From Ehretia macrophylla (lineage: Eukaryota > Streptophyta > Magnoliopsida > Boraginales > Ehretiaceae), in assembly GCA_037974665.1 (NCBI GenBank), contig CM075775.1, positions 65,939,311 through 66,003,310 on the forward strand: 64,000 bases of DNA. Direction: 5' to 3'. Below are positions 1 to 11,918 of this stretch, in pieces. How positions within the stretch are numbered: the stretch's first letter is position 1; every line of letters begins with the position of its first letter. Both the position numbers and the translations under genes were made by a program. The notes under the pieces were generated by a model. It made no database searches and was not told the DNA's origin. It was given only the letters and a program-made list of their open reading frames with translations.

Positions 1-1
1 G

Positions 2-1234
2 GGGTGGCTGTGTGACTTTTTTACTTCGGGTGATAGGGAAATGAGAGAGGTCTGGGGAAGATACACGAAGGACCAGATCATTGAAATTGCAACTTTAAAG
101 AAGAAGAAGAAAATGAAGAAATGAAGCATTTTCGTCCCTGAGATCACTAAATCTTTTCCCATGTCAGAAGAACTGAATTCCATCCAGCCTCTTATTGTTG
201 GGAACGAGCAAGCTGAGCCCTCTCTCCCTTCCATTTTCAAAGTGGATAAAAGGGTTCGCACCTACCTTGAGCAGCATGGCTGGCCAGAGGAATACGAGTT
301 GGAATTCCTATTTGAGTATTATGCCCTTCTCGATTGGCTCGCAGTTTCACTTTCTTTCTATCGGCCTCAGTCAACAAAGAATCTTATTATATATTGGCGA
401 ATAAAGCAAGCGAAAAAAATTCTTCTTTCTTTAAAGAGAGTCCTACGTATCCATTTCGCTGATTCTAGTCTCAATTCTTTGTTCGGAGCCTCTAATCAAG
501 ATGATTTTTGGGTCTTTGATGACTTTCAGTTAAAAAAAGAAGAAAGCGAGACCAATTTGAACAGCCTCTTACAAGTTCTTGATGGAGAAAAGTCTTTCTT
601 GGAAAAAGAATGGAATATACAAAAAAGGGTGCCCGTCCTCCTTTTGGCCCAATCCCTTCCAGAAGCAATACGAGAGTCAGGACCACTCCAAAAAAAGTTG
701 ATTCGCTTGCCCTTACGAATTGAGGACTTGAGCGAAGAGCAATTGATAGCCATGTTTTGGGGCTGTATGAAGATGCGGAGAAGCACTCTTCCTCAAAACG
801 CTAGTCAGCTCAATCAAGCACCCGAGATATAGTACAACCAAACCTCGGTCAAACTCATAGATTACATACTTAAAAGGGACATGAACCAAAGGCCCTTTCC
901 CCCCGAATTCCTCCGGCGTGAAATTTCCACCTCCGTATTTGAGAAAAACAAGAATTACATGATATGTATGGACCAGGGTAAATTTTGCACCTCCGCACAC
1001 AAAGAATACGCACTCCCCTGCCTACTCGATCAGTATGGGGGCGAGATAAGACCTGAAGATCAACAGTTTTTTTTGCCGGAAGATTTTGAAAAACATTCCA
1101 ATGAACTAGATTTCATTGATATGAGTTTCTGTGAAAACACTTTACAAGAGGACCCCTTCTCCTTATTCCGCTTTGCTATTATTCCATTAGAAAAGAAAAA
1201 AAGGAAAAATCAAAAGAAAGGAGGAGATCCACAA
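2..1234 (+). pseudogene. Broken end of an unrecognised protein-coding sequence, possibly organelle-derived
   Basis: One reading frame runs from the window edge to the junction with 5S spacer and is interrupted by two internal stops, so I read it as one decayed gene and not three small ones. The longest open part encodes 223 residues starting MSEELNSIQP. It contains an aromatic-rich stretch (LEFLFEYYALLDW) and several Lys/Glu-rich stretches. The last part (starting MNQRPFPPEF) ends in a Lys/Arg-rich tail just before the junction near 1235. No catalytic motif, signal peptide or clear membrane helix is visible. I do not recognise the family. The long intron-free frame, Lys-rich tracts and many A/T homopolymers resemble a large plastid or mitochondrial frame moved to the nucleus, but that is inference. 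The start lies outside the window and the far end is missing. Confidence 0.4.
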
Positions 1235-1630
1235 GGGCAAGACAACTTCGCTTCACGTGGAGGCTGGGCCAACAAACCGTGGGCGTAGGGATTGTGACCA
1301 GGTCTCCTTCGCTCCGGTGCCCATAACCTTTGATCTGTAAGGAGTTACGCGGCGCACAGTATACCGTTGCTAAGCTCTCCGAGAGCTCTACGACATGCGG
1401 CAGCCAGCTTGCTCGCTGTGCCCATTTTTGGAGCCCAAAATCGAATGTTTTTATCAATTTCGTGCCACTTTTCTTATTAAGCTCTGTTTTTCCGTCCCGT
1501 ATTGTACGTCATGAGCTGTTAAAAGGAAGACAACCTTACTCGCAGGACATTTGATGGCCCTACAACGCGTCGATATCACGTCTTGGGAGGATGCTGCGTT
1601 GTTGAAGCAGATGGGTTGTCGTTAAGCCCA

Positions 1631-1711
1631 TTGGGCCTTTTGAATGGGCCATCTCTCTAGGCTGGGTTTGTGAACCGTTAACATATAAAGGAATTGTGCC
1701 CTCAACATGAT
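1631..1711 (+). promoter_or_regulatory. Upstream control region of 5S copy 1
   Basis: Two TGGGCC motifs lie at about -81 to -62, a TATA-like ATATAAAG at about -28, and GTGCCC with its GC at about -12. The TATA-like, GC and C(-1) elements are the known upstream signals of plant 5S genes; this copy has T at -1, whereas most others have C. The same layout lies upstream of the other copies, on the - strand. The TGGGCC motifs resemble the site II (TCP-binding) motif of plant ribosomal protein gene promoters; a role here is inference. Confidence 0.7.
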
Positions 1712-1830
1712 GGGTGCGATCATACCAGCACTAATGCACCGGATCCCATCAGAACTCTGAAGTTAAGCGTGCTTGGGCGAGAGCAATATGAGGATGGGTG
1801 ACCCCCTGGGAAGTCCTCGTGTTGCACCCC
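1712..1830 (+). rRNA. 5S rRNA gene, copy 1 (only + strand copy)
   Basis: 119-bp gene starting GGGTGCGATCATACCAGCAC and ending in TTGCACCCC; the two ends pair as helix I. The internal control region (A box, intermediate element and C box around nt 50-95) is recognisable around AAGTTAAGCGTGCTTGGGCG. It is transcribed by RNA polymerase III to give the 5S RNA of the large ribosomal subunit. About 5 differences from the window consensus, four of them clustered around 1784-1791 in the C-box region, so activity is doubtful. It faces copy 2 tail to tail across the inversion. Confidence 0.95.
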
Positions 1831-1849
1831 CCTTTTCAATTTTTTTTCC
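1831..1849 (+). terminator. T-rich Pol III terminator of 5S copy 1
   Basis: Immediately after the gene comes TTTT, then CAA and a run of eight or more T. T clusters on the non-template strand terminate RNA polymerase III. The same pair of T runs (seen as TTGAAAAGG preceded by A runs on the + strand) follows essentially every - strand copy. Confidence 0.75.
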
Positions 1850-2239
1850 TCCGGTTAGGGTTGCCAAGATACTTTATCCACCACATTTCTATTATCGAAT
1901 CCCACGGCACCTTGGGCAAGACAACTTCGCTTCACGTGGAGGCTAGGCCAGCAAACAGAGGGCGTAAGGCTTGTGACCAAGTCTCCTTCGCTCTGGTGCC
2001 CATAACTTTTGATCCGTAAGGATTTACGCGGCGCACAGCATGCCGTTGCAAAGCTCTCCGAGAGCTCTACGACGGGGGCAGCTTGTTTGCTTACTGTGCC
2101 CTTTTTGGAGTCAAAAATTGAACGTTTTTATCAGTTTCAGGCCATCTTTATGTTTTTGCTCTTCTTTTTCGTCCCGGATCGTACGTCGTTAGCTGTTGAA
2201 AGGACAACAACCTTACTGGTGGGACATTAGAGGGCCCTA

Positions 2240-2300
2240 CAATGCATCGATATCACGTCTTGCAAGAATGCTGGTGGATAAAGTATCTTTGCAACCCAAA
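2240..2300. other. Inversion junction in the 5S array
   Basis: To the left the spacer reads in + orientation up to the segment that normally leads into GCGTTGTTGAAGC. At about 2273 it switches to the - orientation spacer (GTGGATAAAGTATC). Everything to the right is on the - strand. Only a base or two is shared at the join, as expected of end joining or of a replication-template switch. The genes on either side converge. Confidence 0.9.
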
Positions 2301-2324
2301 TCGGAGGAAAAAAAATTGAAAAGA

Positions 2325-2443
2325 GGGGAGCAACACGAGGACTTCCATGGGGGTCACCCATCCTAGTATTGCTCTCCCCCAAGCACGCTTAACTTCAGAG
2401 TTCGGATGGGATCTGGTGCATTAGTGCTGGTATGATCGCACCC
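2325..2443 (-). rRNA. 5S rRNA gene, copy 2
   Basis: First - strand copy after the inversion. About 9 differences from the window consensus by eye, including changes in the C-box region; probably not a good template. Confidence 0.93.
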
Positions 2444-3000
2444 GTCATGTTGAGGGCACAATTCCTTTATGTGTTAACGGTTCACAATCCCAGCCTAGAG
2501 AGATGGCCCATTCAGAAGGCCCAATGGGCTTAACGACAACCCACCCGCTTCAACAGCGCAGCATCCTCACAATACGTGATATCGACGCATTGTACGGCCC
2601 CTAATGTCACGCGAGTAAAGTTGTCGTCCATTTAACTGCTTACGACGTACGATCTGGGACAGAAAAACAGAGCAAAATTAGAAAAGTGGCCCGAAATGGA
2701 TGAAAACATTCGATTTTGGGCTCCAGAAAGGGCACATCGAGCAGACTAGCTACCCTCGTCGTAGAGCTCCCGGAGAGTTTTCCAACGGTATGTTGTGCGC
2801 CGTGCAACTCCTTACGGATCAAAAGTTATGGGCACCGAAGCGACGGAGACCTGGTCACAAGTCCTACGCCCTCAATTTGTAGGCTCAGCCTCCACGTGAA
2901 GCGAAGTTGTCTTGCCCAAGGTGCCGTGGGATTCGATAACAAAAATGTGGTGGGTAAAGTATCGTGGCAACCCTAACCGAAGGAAAAAAAATAAAAAAGG

Positions 3001-3119
3001 GGGGTGCAACACGAGGACTTCCCAGGGGCTCACCCATCCTAGTATTGCTCTTGCCCAAGCACGCTTAACTTCAGAGTTCTGATGGGATCCGGTGCATTAG
3101 TGCTGGTTTGATCGCACCC
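3001..3119 (-). rRNA. 5S rRNA gene, copy 3
   Basis: Full 119 bp; about 6 differences from consensus, three shared with copy 2 in the TAGTATTGCTC segment, so copies 2 and 3 are close relatives. Confidence 0.95.
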
Positions 3120-3675
3120 GTTATGTTGAGGACACAATTCCTTTATATGTTAACGGTTCCCAATCCCAGCCTAGAGAGATGGCTCATTCAGAAGGCCCAA
3201 TGGGCTTAACGACAACCCATCCGCTTCAACAACGCAGCATCCTCGTAAGACGTGATATCGATGAGTTATAGGGCCCTTAATGTCCCGCGAGTAAGGTTGT
3301 CATCCTTTTAACAACTCACGGCGTACGATCCGGGACTGAAAAACAGAGCATATTTAGAAAAGTGGCCCGAAACTGAAGAAAACATTCGATTTTGGGCTCC
3401 AAAAAGGGCACATCGAGCAAACTAGCTGCCCCTGTCATAGAGCTCTTATAGAGCTTTCCAACGTTATGCTGTGTGCCGCGTAACTCCTTACGAATCAAAA
3501 GTTATGAGCACCGGAGCGACGGAGACCTGGTAACAAGCCCTACGCCCTCGGTTTGCGGGCCCAGACTCCACGTGAAGCGAAGTTGTCTTGCCCAAGGTGC
3601 CGTGGGATTCGATAATAGAAATGTGGTGGATAAAGTATCTTGGCAACCCTAACCGGAGGAAAAAAAATTGAAAAG

Positions 3676-3794
3676 GGGGTGCAACACGAGGACTTCCCAG
3701 GGGGTCACCCATCCTAGTACTACTCTCGCCCAATCATGCTTAACTTCGGAGTTCTGATGGGATCCGGTGCATTAGTGCTGGTATGATCGCACCC
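3676..3794 (-). rRNA. 5S rRNA gene, copy 4
   Basis: Full 119 bp with only two differences from the window consensus, adjacent in the A-box region; among the best-preserved copies. Confidence 0.97.
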
Positions 3795-4352
3795 GTCATG
3801 TTGAGGGCACAATTCTTTTATGTGTTAACGGTTCACAGTCCCAGCCTAGAGAGATGGCCCATTCAAAAGGCCCAATGGGCTTAACAACAACCCATCCGCT
3901 TCAACAACGCAGCATCCTCGCAAGACGTGATATCGACAAGTTGTAGGGCCCTCTAATGTCACGCGAGTAAGGTTGTCGTCCTTTTAACAGCTCACGACAT
4001 ACGATCCGAGATGGAAAAATAGATCCAAATAAGAAAAGTGGGCCGAAACTGATGAAAACATTCAATTTTGGGTTCAAAAAAAGGGCACAGCGAGCAAGCT
4101 GGCTACGCCCATTGTAGAGCTCTCAGAGAGCTTTGCAACGGTATGCTGTGTGCCGCGTAACTCCTTACGGATCAAAAGTTTTGGGCACCGGAGCGAAGGT
4201 GAACTAGTCACAAGCCCTACGCCCTCGGTTTATAGGCCCAGCCTCCACGTGAAGCGAAGTTGTCTTGCCCAAGGTGCCGTAGGATTCGATAATAGAAATG
4301 TGGTGGATAACGTATCTTGGCAACCCTAACCGGAGCAAAAGAAATTGAAAAT

Positions 4353-4471
4353 GGGGTGCAACACGAGGACTTCCCAAGGGGTCACCCATCCTAGTGCTAC
4401 TTTCGCCCAAGCACGCTTAACTTCGGAGTTCTGATGGGATCCTGTAAATTAGTACTGGTATGATCGCACCC
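4353..4471 (-). rRNA. 5S rRNA gene, copy 5
   Basis: Full length; about 7 differences, three clustered near nt 20-25 of the RNA. Confidence 0.95.
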
Positions 4472-5029
4472 ATCATGTTGAGGGCACAATTCCTTTATTT
4501 GTTAACGGTTCACAGTCCCAGCCTAGAGAGATGGCTCATTCAGAAGGCCCAATAGGCTTAACGACAACCCATCTGTTTCAACAGCGCAGCATCCTCGCAA
4601 GACGTGATATCAAAGCGTTGTAGGGCCCTCTAATGTCCCGCGAGTAAGGTTGTCGTCCTTTTACCAGCTCACGAAGTACGATCCGGGATAGAAAAATAGA
4701 GCAAAATCTAAAAAGTGGCCCGAAACTAATGACAACGTTCGATTTTGGGCTCCAAAAAGGGCACAGCGAGCAAGCTAGCTGCCCCCATCGTAGAGCTATC
4801 GAAAAGCTTTCCAACGGAATGTTGTGCGCCGCGTAACTCCTTACGGATCAAAAGTTATAGGCACCGGAGCGACAAAGACCTGGTCACAAGCCCAACGCCC
4901 CTAGTTTGCTGGCCCAGCCTCCAAGTGAAGCGAAGTTGTCTTGCCCAAGGGGCCGTGGGATACGATAAAAGAAATGTGGTGGATAAAGTATCTTGGAAAG
5001 GCTAACGGGAGCAAAAAAAGCTGAAAAGA

Positions 5030-5148
5030 GAGGTACAACAAGAGGACTTCCCAAGGGGTTAACCATCCTAGTACTACTCTCGCCCAAGCACGCTTAACTT
5101 CGGAGTTCTGATGGGATCCGGTGCATTAGTGCTAGTATGATCACACCC
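5030..5148 (-). rRNA. 5S rRNA gene, copy 6
   Basis: Full length; about 9 differences, including the 3' strand of helix I, so folding of the ends is weakened. Confidence 0.93.
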
Positions 5149-5706
5149 GTCATGTTGATGGTACTATTCCTTTATGTGTTAACGGTTCACAGTCCCAGCC
5201 TAGAGAGATGGGCCATTCAGAAGGCCCAATGGGCTTAACGATAACCCATCTGCTTCAACAATGCAGCATCTTCGCAAGATGTGATATCGACGCGTTGTAG
5301 GGCCCTCTAATGTCCCGTGAGTAAGGTTGTTGTCCTTTTACTAGCTCACGACGTACGATACTGGATGGAAAAACTAAGCAAAATCAGAAAAGTGGCCCGA
5401 AACTAATGAAAACGTTCGATTTTGGGCTCCAAAAAAGGGAACAACGAGCAAGCTGGCTGCCCCCATCATAGAGCTCTCCGAGAGCCTTGTAACGGTATGC
5501 TGTGCGCCACGTAACTCCTTACGGATCAAAAGTTATGGGCACCGGAACGAAGGAGACCTAGTCACAAGCCCTACACCCTCGGTTTGCTGGCCCAGCCTCC
5601 ACGTGAAGCGAAGTTGTCTTGCCCAAGGTGCCGTGGGATTCGATAATAGAAATGTGTGGATAACGCATCTTGGCAACCCTAACAGGAGCAAAAAAAATTG
5701 AAAAGG

Positions 5707-5825
5707 GGGGTGCAACACGAGGACTTCCTAGGGGTTCACCCATCCTAGTACTACTCTTGCCCAAGCATGCTTAACATCGGAGTTCTGATGGGATCCGGTG
5801 CATTAGTGCTGGTATGATCGCACCT
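5707..5825 (-). rRNA. 5S rRNA gene, copy 7
   Basis: Full length; about 6 differences, mostly C/T or G/A, including the first nucleotide. Confidence 0.95.
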
Positions 5826-6384
5826 GTCATGCTGAGGGCACAATTCCTTTATGTGTTAACGGTTCACAGTCCCAGCCTAGAAAGATGGCCCATTCAGAAG
5901 GCCCAATTGGCTTAACTACAACCCATCCGCTTCAACAACGCAGTATCCTTGCAAGACGTAATATCCACACGTTGTAGGACCCTCTAATGTCCCACGAGTA
6001 GGGTTGTCGTCCTTTTAACAGCTCATGACGTACGATCCAGGACGGAAAAACAGAGCTTAATAAGAAAAGTGGCCCGAAACTGATGAAAACATTCAATTTT
6101 AGGCTCCAAAAGTGGGTACAACGAGCAAGCTGGCTACCCCCTACGTAGAGCTCTCGGAGAGCTTTGCAACGGTATGTTGTGCGCTGCGTAACTCCTTACG
6201 GATCAAATGTTATGGGCACCGGAGCGAAGGTGACCGGGTCACAAGCCCTACGCCCTCGGTTTGCTGGCCCATCCTCCACGTGAAGCGAAGTTGTCTTGCC
6301 CAAGGTGCCGTGGGATTTGGAAATAGAAATGTGGTGGATAAAGTATCTTGGCAACCCTAACCGCAGCAAAAAAAATTGAAAAGG

Positions 6385-6502
6385 AGGGTGCAACACGAGG
6401 ACTTCCCAGGGGGTCACCTATCCTAGTACTGTTCTCGCCCAAGCACGCTTAACTTCGGAGTTCTGATTGGATCCGGGCATTAGTGCTGGTATGATCGCAC
6501 CC
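6385..6502 (-). rRNA. 5S rRNA gene, copy 8
   Basis: 118 bp; a one-base loss near nt 24 of the RNA plus about 5 substitutions. Confidence 0.94.
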
Positions 6503-7060
6503 GTCATTTTGTGGGCACAATTCCTTAATGTGTTAACGGTTCACAGTCACAGCCTGGAGAGATGGCTCATTTAGAAGGCCCAATGGGCTTAACGATAACC
6601 CATCCACTTCAACAACGCAGCATCCTCGCAAGACGTGATATCGAGTTGTTGTAGGGACCTCTAATGTCCCGCGAGTAAGGTTGTCGTCCTTTTAACAGCT
6701 CACGACGTATGATCCGCGACAGAAAAATAGAGTAAAAATAGAAAAGTGGCCTGAAAATGATGAAAACGTCTGATTTTGGGGTCCAAAAACGGCACAACGA
6801 GCAAGCTGGCTGCCCCCGTCGTAGAGCTCTCGGAGAGCTTTGCAACGGTATGCTGTGTGCCGTGTAATTCCTTACTGATCAAAAGTTATAGGCACCGGAG
6901 CGAAGGAGACCTAGTCACAAACCCTACGCCCTCGGTTTGCTGGCCCAGCCTCCACGTGAAGCGAAGTTGTCCTGCCCAAGGTTCCGTGGGGTTCGATAAT
7001 AGAAATGTGGTGGATAAAGCATCTTGGCAACCCTAACCGGAACAAAAAAAATTGAAAAGG

Positions 7061-7179
7061 GGGGTGAAACAATAGGACTTCCTAGGGGGTCACCCATCCT
7101 AGTACTACTCTCGCCCAAGCACGCTTAACTTCAGAGTTCTGATGGGATCTGGTACATTAGTACTGGTATAATCGCACCC
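7061..7179 (-). rRNA. 5S rRNA gene, copy 9
   Basis: Full length; about 9 differences, several near the 3' end of the RNA. Confidence 0.94.
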
Positions 7180-7740
7180 GTCATGTTGAGAGCATAATTC
7201 CTTTATGTGTTAACGGTTCACAGTCCCAGCCTAGAGAGATGGCCCATTCAGAAGGCCCAATGGGCTAAATGACAACCCATCCGCTTCAAAAATGCAGCAT
7301 CCTTGCAAGACGTGATATCGACGGATTGTAGGGCCCTCTAATATCCCGCGAATAAGATTGTCGTCCTTTTGACAACTCATGATGTACGATCCGGGACGGA
7401 AAAACAGAGAAAAAATAGAAAAGTGGCTGGAAATTGATGAAAACGTTCGAGTTTCGGCTCCGAAAAGGGAACAGCGAGCAAGCTCTCTGCCCCGGTTGTA
7501 GAGCTTCGGGAGGGCTTTGCAACGGTATGCTATGCGCCACGTAACTCTTTCCGAATCAAAAGTTATGGGCACCGGAGCGACGGAGACCTGGTCACAAGCA
7601 CTACGCCCTCAGTTTGCTGTCCTAGCCTCCACATGAAGCGATGTTGTCTTGCCCAAGGTGCCGTGGGGTTCGATAATAGAAATGTGGTGGATAAAGTATC
7701 TTGGCAACCCTAACCGGAGCTAAAAAAATTGAAAAGGGAG

Positions 7741-7859
7741 GGGGGGCAACACAAGGACTTCCTAGGGGGTCAACCATCATAGTAGTACTCTCGTCCAAGC
7801 ACGCTGAACTTCAGAGTTCCGATGGGATCCGGTGCATTAGTGCTGGCATGATCGCACCC
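7741..7859 (-). rRNA. 5S rRNA gene, copy 10
   Basis: Full length; about 11 differences, among the most diverged copies. Confidence 0.92.
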
Positions 7860-8414
7860 GGCATGGTTAGGGCACAATTCCTTTATTTGTTAACGGTTCA
7901 CAGTCCCAGCCTAGAGAGATGGCCCATTTAGAAGGCCCAATGGGCTTAAGAACCCATCCGCTTCAACAACGCAGCATCCTCGCAAGACGTGATATCGACC
8001 CATTGTAGGGCCCTCTAATGTCCCGCGAGTAAGGTTGTCGTCCTTTTAACAGCTCACGACGTAAAATACAGGACCAAAAAACAGAGCAAAAATAGAAAAG
8101 TGGCCCGAAACTAATGAAAACGTTCAATTTTGGGCTCCAAAAAGGGCACAGTGAGCAAGCTAGCTGCCCCTGTCGTAGAGCTTTCGGAGGGCTTTGCAAC
8201 GGTATGTTGTGCGCCGCGTAACTCCTTACAGATCAAAAGTTCTGGTCACCGGAGAGATGGAGACCTGGTCACAAGCCCTATGCCCTCGGTTTGTTGGCCT
8301 AACCTCTACATGAAGCGATGTTGTCTCGCCCAAGGTGCCGTGGGATTCGATAATAGAAATGTGGTGGATAAAGAATATTGGCAACCCTAACCGGAGCAAA
8401 AAAAATTGAAAAAT

Positions 8415-8533
8415 GGGGTGCAACACGAGGACTTCCTAATGGGTCACCCATCCTAGTACTACTCTCACCCAAGCACGCTTAACTTCGGAGTTCTGATGGG
8501 ATTCGGTACATTAGTGCTTGTATGATCACACCC
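8415..8533 (-). rRNA. 5S rRNA gene, copy 11
   Basis: Full length; about 8 differences. Last copy before the four-unit duplicated block. Confidence 0.94.
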
Positions 8534-9090
8534 GTCATGTTGAGGGCACAATTCCTTTATGTGTTAATGGTTCAGAGTCCCAGCCAAGAGAGATGGCCCA
8601 TTCAGAAGGCCCAATGGGCTTAACGACAACCCATCTGCTTCAACAACCCTGCATCCTCGCAAAAGGTGATATCGACGCGTTGTAGGGCCCTCTAATGCCG
8701 CGCAAGTAAGGTTGTAGTGCTTTTAACTGCTCACGACGTACGATCCGGGATGAAAAAACAGAACAAAAGTAGAAAAGTGGCCCGAAACTGATGAAAACGT
8801 TCGATTTTGGGCTCCAAAAAGGGCACAGCGAGCAAGCTGGCGGCCCCCGGCCTAGAGCTCTCCGAGAGCTTTACAACGGTGTTCTGTGCGCTGCATAACT
8901 CGTTACGGATCAAAAGTTATGGGCACCGGAGTGACGGAGACTTTGTCACAAGCCCTACGCCCTCGGTTTGCTGGCCCAACACCCACGTGAAGCGAAGTTG
9001 TCTTGCCCAAGGTGCCGTGGGATTCGATAATAGAAATGTGGTGGATAAAGTATCTTGGCAACCCTAACCGGAGCAAAAAATATTGAAAAG

Positions 9091-9210
9091 GGGGTGTAAC
9101 ACGAGGACTTCCCAAGGGGGTCACCCATCCTAGTACTACTCTCGCCCAAGCACGCTTAACTTCAGAGTTCTGATGGGATCCGGTGCATTAGTACTGGTAT
9201 GATCGCACCC
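9091..9210 (-). rRNA. 5S rRNA gene, copy 12
   Basis: 120 bp because of one extra base, shared with copy 16; about 4 differences in all. First gene of the four-unit block; copy 16 is its duplicate. Confidence 0.95.
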
Positions 9211-9767
9211 GTCATGTTGAGGGCACAATTCCTTTATGTTTTAACGGTTCACAGTCCCAGCCTAGAGAGATAGCCCATTTAGAAGGCCCAATGGGCTTAA
9301 CGACAAGCCATCCACTTCAACAATGCAGCATCCTCACAAGACATGATATCGTTGCATTGTAGGGCCCTCTAATGTCCCGCGAGTATGGTTGTCATCCTTT
9401 TAACAGCTCACGACTTACGATCCAGGACGGAAACACAGAGCAAAAATAGAAAAGTGGCCCAAAACTGATGAAAACGTTCGATTGTAGGCTCCAAAAAGAG
9501 CAAAGCGAGCAAGCTAGCTGCCCCGTCGTAGAGCTCTCGGAGAGCTTTGCAACGGTATGCAGTGCTCCGCGTAACTCCTTACGGATCAAAAGTTATGGGC
9601 ACCAGAGCGACGGAGACTTTGTCACAAGCCCTACGCCCTCGGTTTGCTGGCCCAGCCTCCACGTGAAGCGAAGTTGTCTTGCCCAAGGTACCGTGGGATT
9701 CAATAATAGAAATGTGGTGGATAAAGTTTCTTGGCAACCCTAACCGAAGCAAAAAAAATTGAAAAGG

Positions 9768-9886
9768 GGGATGAAACACAAGGACTTCCCAGGGGGTCAC
9801 CTATCCTAGTACTACTCTCGCCCATGCACGCTTAACTTCGGAGTTCTGATGGGATCCGGTGCATTACTGCTCGTATGATCGCACCC
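9768..9886 (-). rRNA. 5S rRNA gene, copy 13
   Basis: Full length; about 7 differences. The changed 3' end and the CACCTATCC segment are shared with copy 17, its block duplicate. Confidence 0.94.
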
Positions 9887-10443
9887 GTCATGTTGAGGGC
9901 ACAATTCCTTTATATGTTAATGGTTCACAGTCCCAGCCAAAAGAGATAGCCCATTCAGAAGGCCCAATGGGCATAACGACAACCCATCCACTTCAACAAT
10001 GCAGCATCCTCGCAAGACGTGATATCGATGCGTTGTAGGGCCCTCTAGTGTCCCGCGAGTAAGGTTGTCGTGCTTTTAACAGCTCGCGACGTATGATCCG
10101 GGATAGAAAAACAGAGCAAAAATAGAAAAGTAGCCCGAAAATGATGAAAACGTTCGATTTTGGGCTCCAGAAAGGGCATAGTGAGCAAGCTGGCTGCCCC
10201 CGTAGTAGAGCTCCCGGAGAGCTTTGCAACGATATGATGTGTGCCGCGTAAATCCTTACGGATCAAAAGTTATGGGCACCGGAGCGAAGGAGACCTAGTC
10301 ACAAGCCCTACGTCCTCGGTTTGCTGGCCTAGCCTCCACGTGAAGCGAAGTTGTCTTGCCCAAGGTGCCGTGGGATTCAATAATAGAAATGTGGTGGATA
10401 AAGTATCTTGGCAACCCTAACCGGAGCAAAAAAAATTGAAAAG

Positions 10444-10562
10444 GGGGTGCAACACGAGGACTTCCCATGGGGTCACCCATCCTAATACTACTCTCGCCCA
10501 AGCACAATTAACTTCGGAGTTCAGATGGGATCATGTGCATTAGTGCTGGTATGATCGCACAC
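10444..10562 (-). rRNA. 5S rRNA gene, copy 14
   Basis: Full length; about 9 differences. CCCATGGGGTC and CCTAATACTAC are shared with copy 18, its block duplicate. Confidence 0.94.
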
Positions 10563-11120
10563 ATCATGTTGAGGGCACAATTCCTTTTTGTGTTAATGGT
10601 TCACAGTCCCAGCCTAGAGAGATGGCCCATTCAGAAGGCCCAATGGGCTTAACGACAACCCATCCGCTTCAACAACGCAGCATCCTAGCAAGACGTGATA
10701 TCGACGCATTGTAGGGCCCTCTAATGTCCCGTGAGTAATGTTGTCGTACTTTTAACAGCTCACGACGTACGATCCAGAACGGAAAAACATAGCAAAAATA
10801 GAAAAGTGGCCTGAAACTCATGAAAATGTTCAATTTTGGGTTCCAAAAAGGGCAGAGTGAGCAAGTTTGCTGCCGCCGTCGTAGAGCTCCTAGAGGGCTT
10901 TGCAACGGTATGCTGTGCGCCGCGTAAATCCTTACGGATCAAAAGTTATGGGCACCGGAGCAACGGAGACTTGGTCGTAAGCCCTACGCCCTCGGTTTGC
11001 TGGCCCAGCCTCCACGTGAAGCGAAGTTGTCTTGCCCAAGGTGCCGTAGGGTTCGATAATAGAAATGTGGTGGGTAAATTATCTTGGCAACCCTCACCGG
11101 AGCAAAAAAAATTGAAAATG

Positions 11121-11239
11121 GGGGTGCAACAGGAGGACTGCCTAGGGGGTCACCCATCCTAGTACTAGTCTCGCCCAAGCACGCTTAACTTCGGAGTTCT
11201 GATGGGATCCGATGCATTAGTGCTGGTATGATCCCACCC
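11121..11239 (-). rRNA. 5S rRNA gene, copy 15
   Basis: Full length; about 6 differences. The GGACTGCCTAGGGG variant is shared only with copy 19, its block duplicate. Confidence 0.95.
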
Positions 11240-11798
11240 ATCATGTTGGGGGCACAATTCCTTTATGTGTTAACGGTTCACAGTCCTAGCCAAGAGAGAT
11301 GGCCCATTCAGAAGGCCCAATGGGCTTAATGACAACCCATCTGCTTTAACAAAACAGCATCCTCGAAAGTCGTGATATCGGCGCATTGTAGGCCCCTCTA
11401 ATGTCCTGCGAGTAAGGTTATCGTCCCTTTAACAGCTCACGACGTACGATCCGGGATGAAAAAACATAGCAAAAACAGAAAAGTGGCCAGAAACTGATGA
11501 AAACGTTCGATTTTGCGATACAAAAAGGGCACATCGAGCACGCTGGCTGCCCTCGGCGTAGAGCTCTCGGAGAGCTTCGCAACGGTGTTCTGTGCGCCGC
11601 ATAACTCCTTCCAGATCAAAAGTTATGGGCATCGGAGTAACAAAGACTTGGTCACAAGGCCTACGCCCTCGGTTTACTGGCCCAACCTCCACGTGAAGCG
11701 AAGTTGTCTAGCCCAAGGTGCCGTGGGATTCGATAATAGAAATGTGGTGGATAAAGTATCTTGGCAACCCTAACCGTAGCAAAAAATATTGAAAAAGG

Positions 11799-11918
11799 GG
11801 GGTGCAACAAGGGGACTTCCCAAGGGGGTCACCCATCCCAGTACTACTCTCGCCTAAGCACGCTTAACTTCGGAGTTCTGATGGGATCCGGCGCATTAGT
11901 ACTGGTATGATCACACCC
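11799..11918 (-). rRNA. 5S rRNA gene, copy 16
   Basis: 120 bp, with the same extra base as copy 12; about 8 differences. Confidence 0.94.

Noticed and set aside
161-832. An intact 223-residue gene, part of a compact bacterial-style operon
   Set aside because: The flanking frames lie in the same phase and are open on both sides, so these are better read as pieces of one decayed gene.
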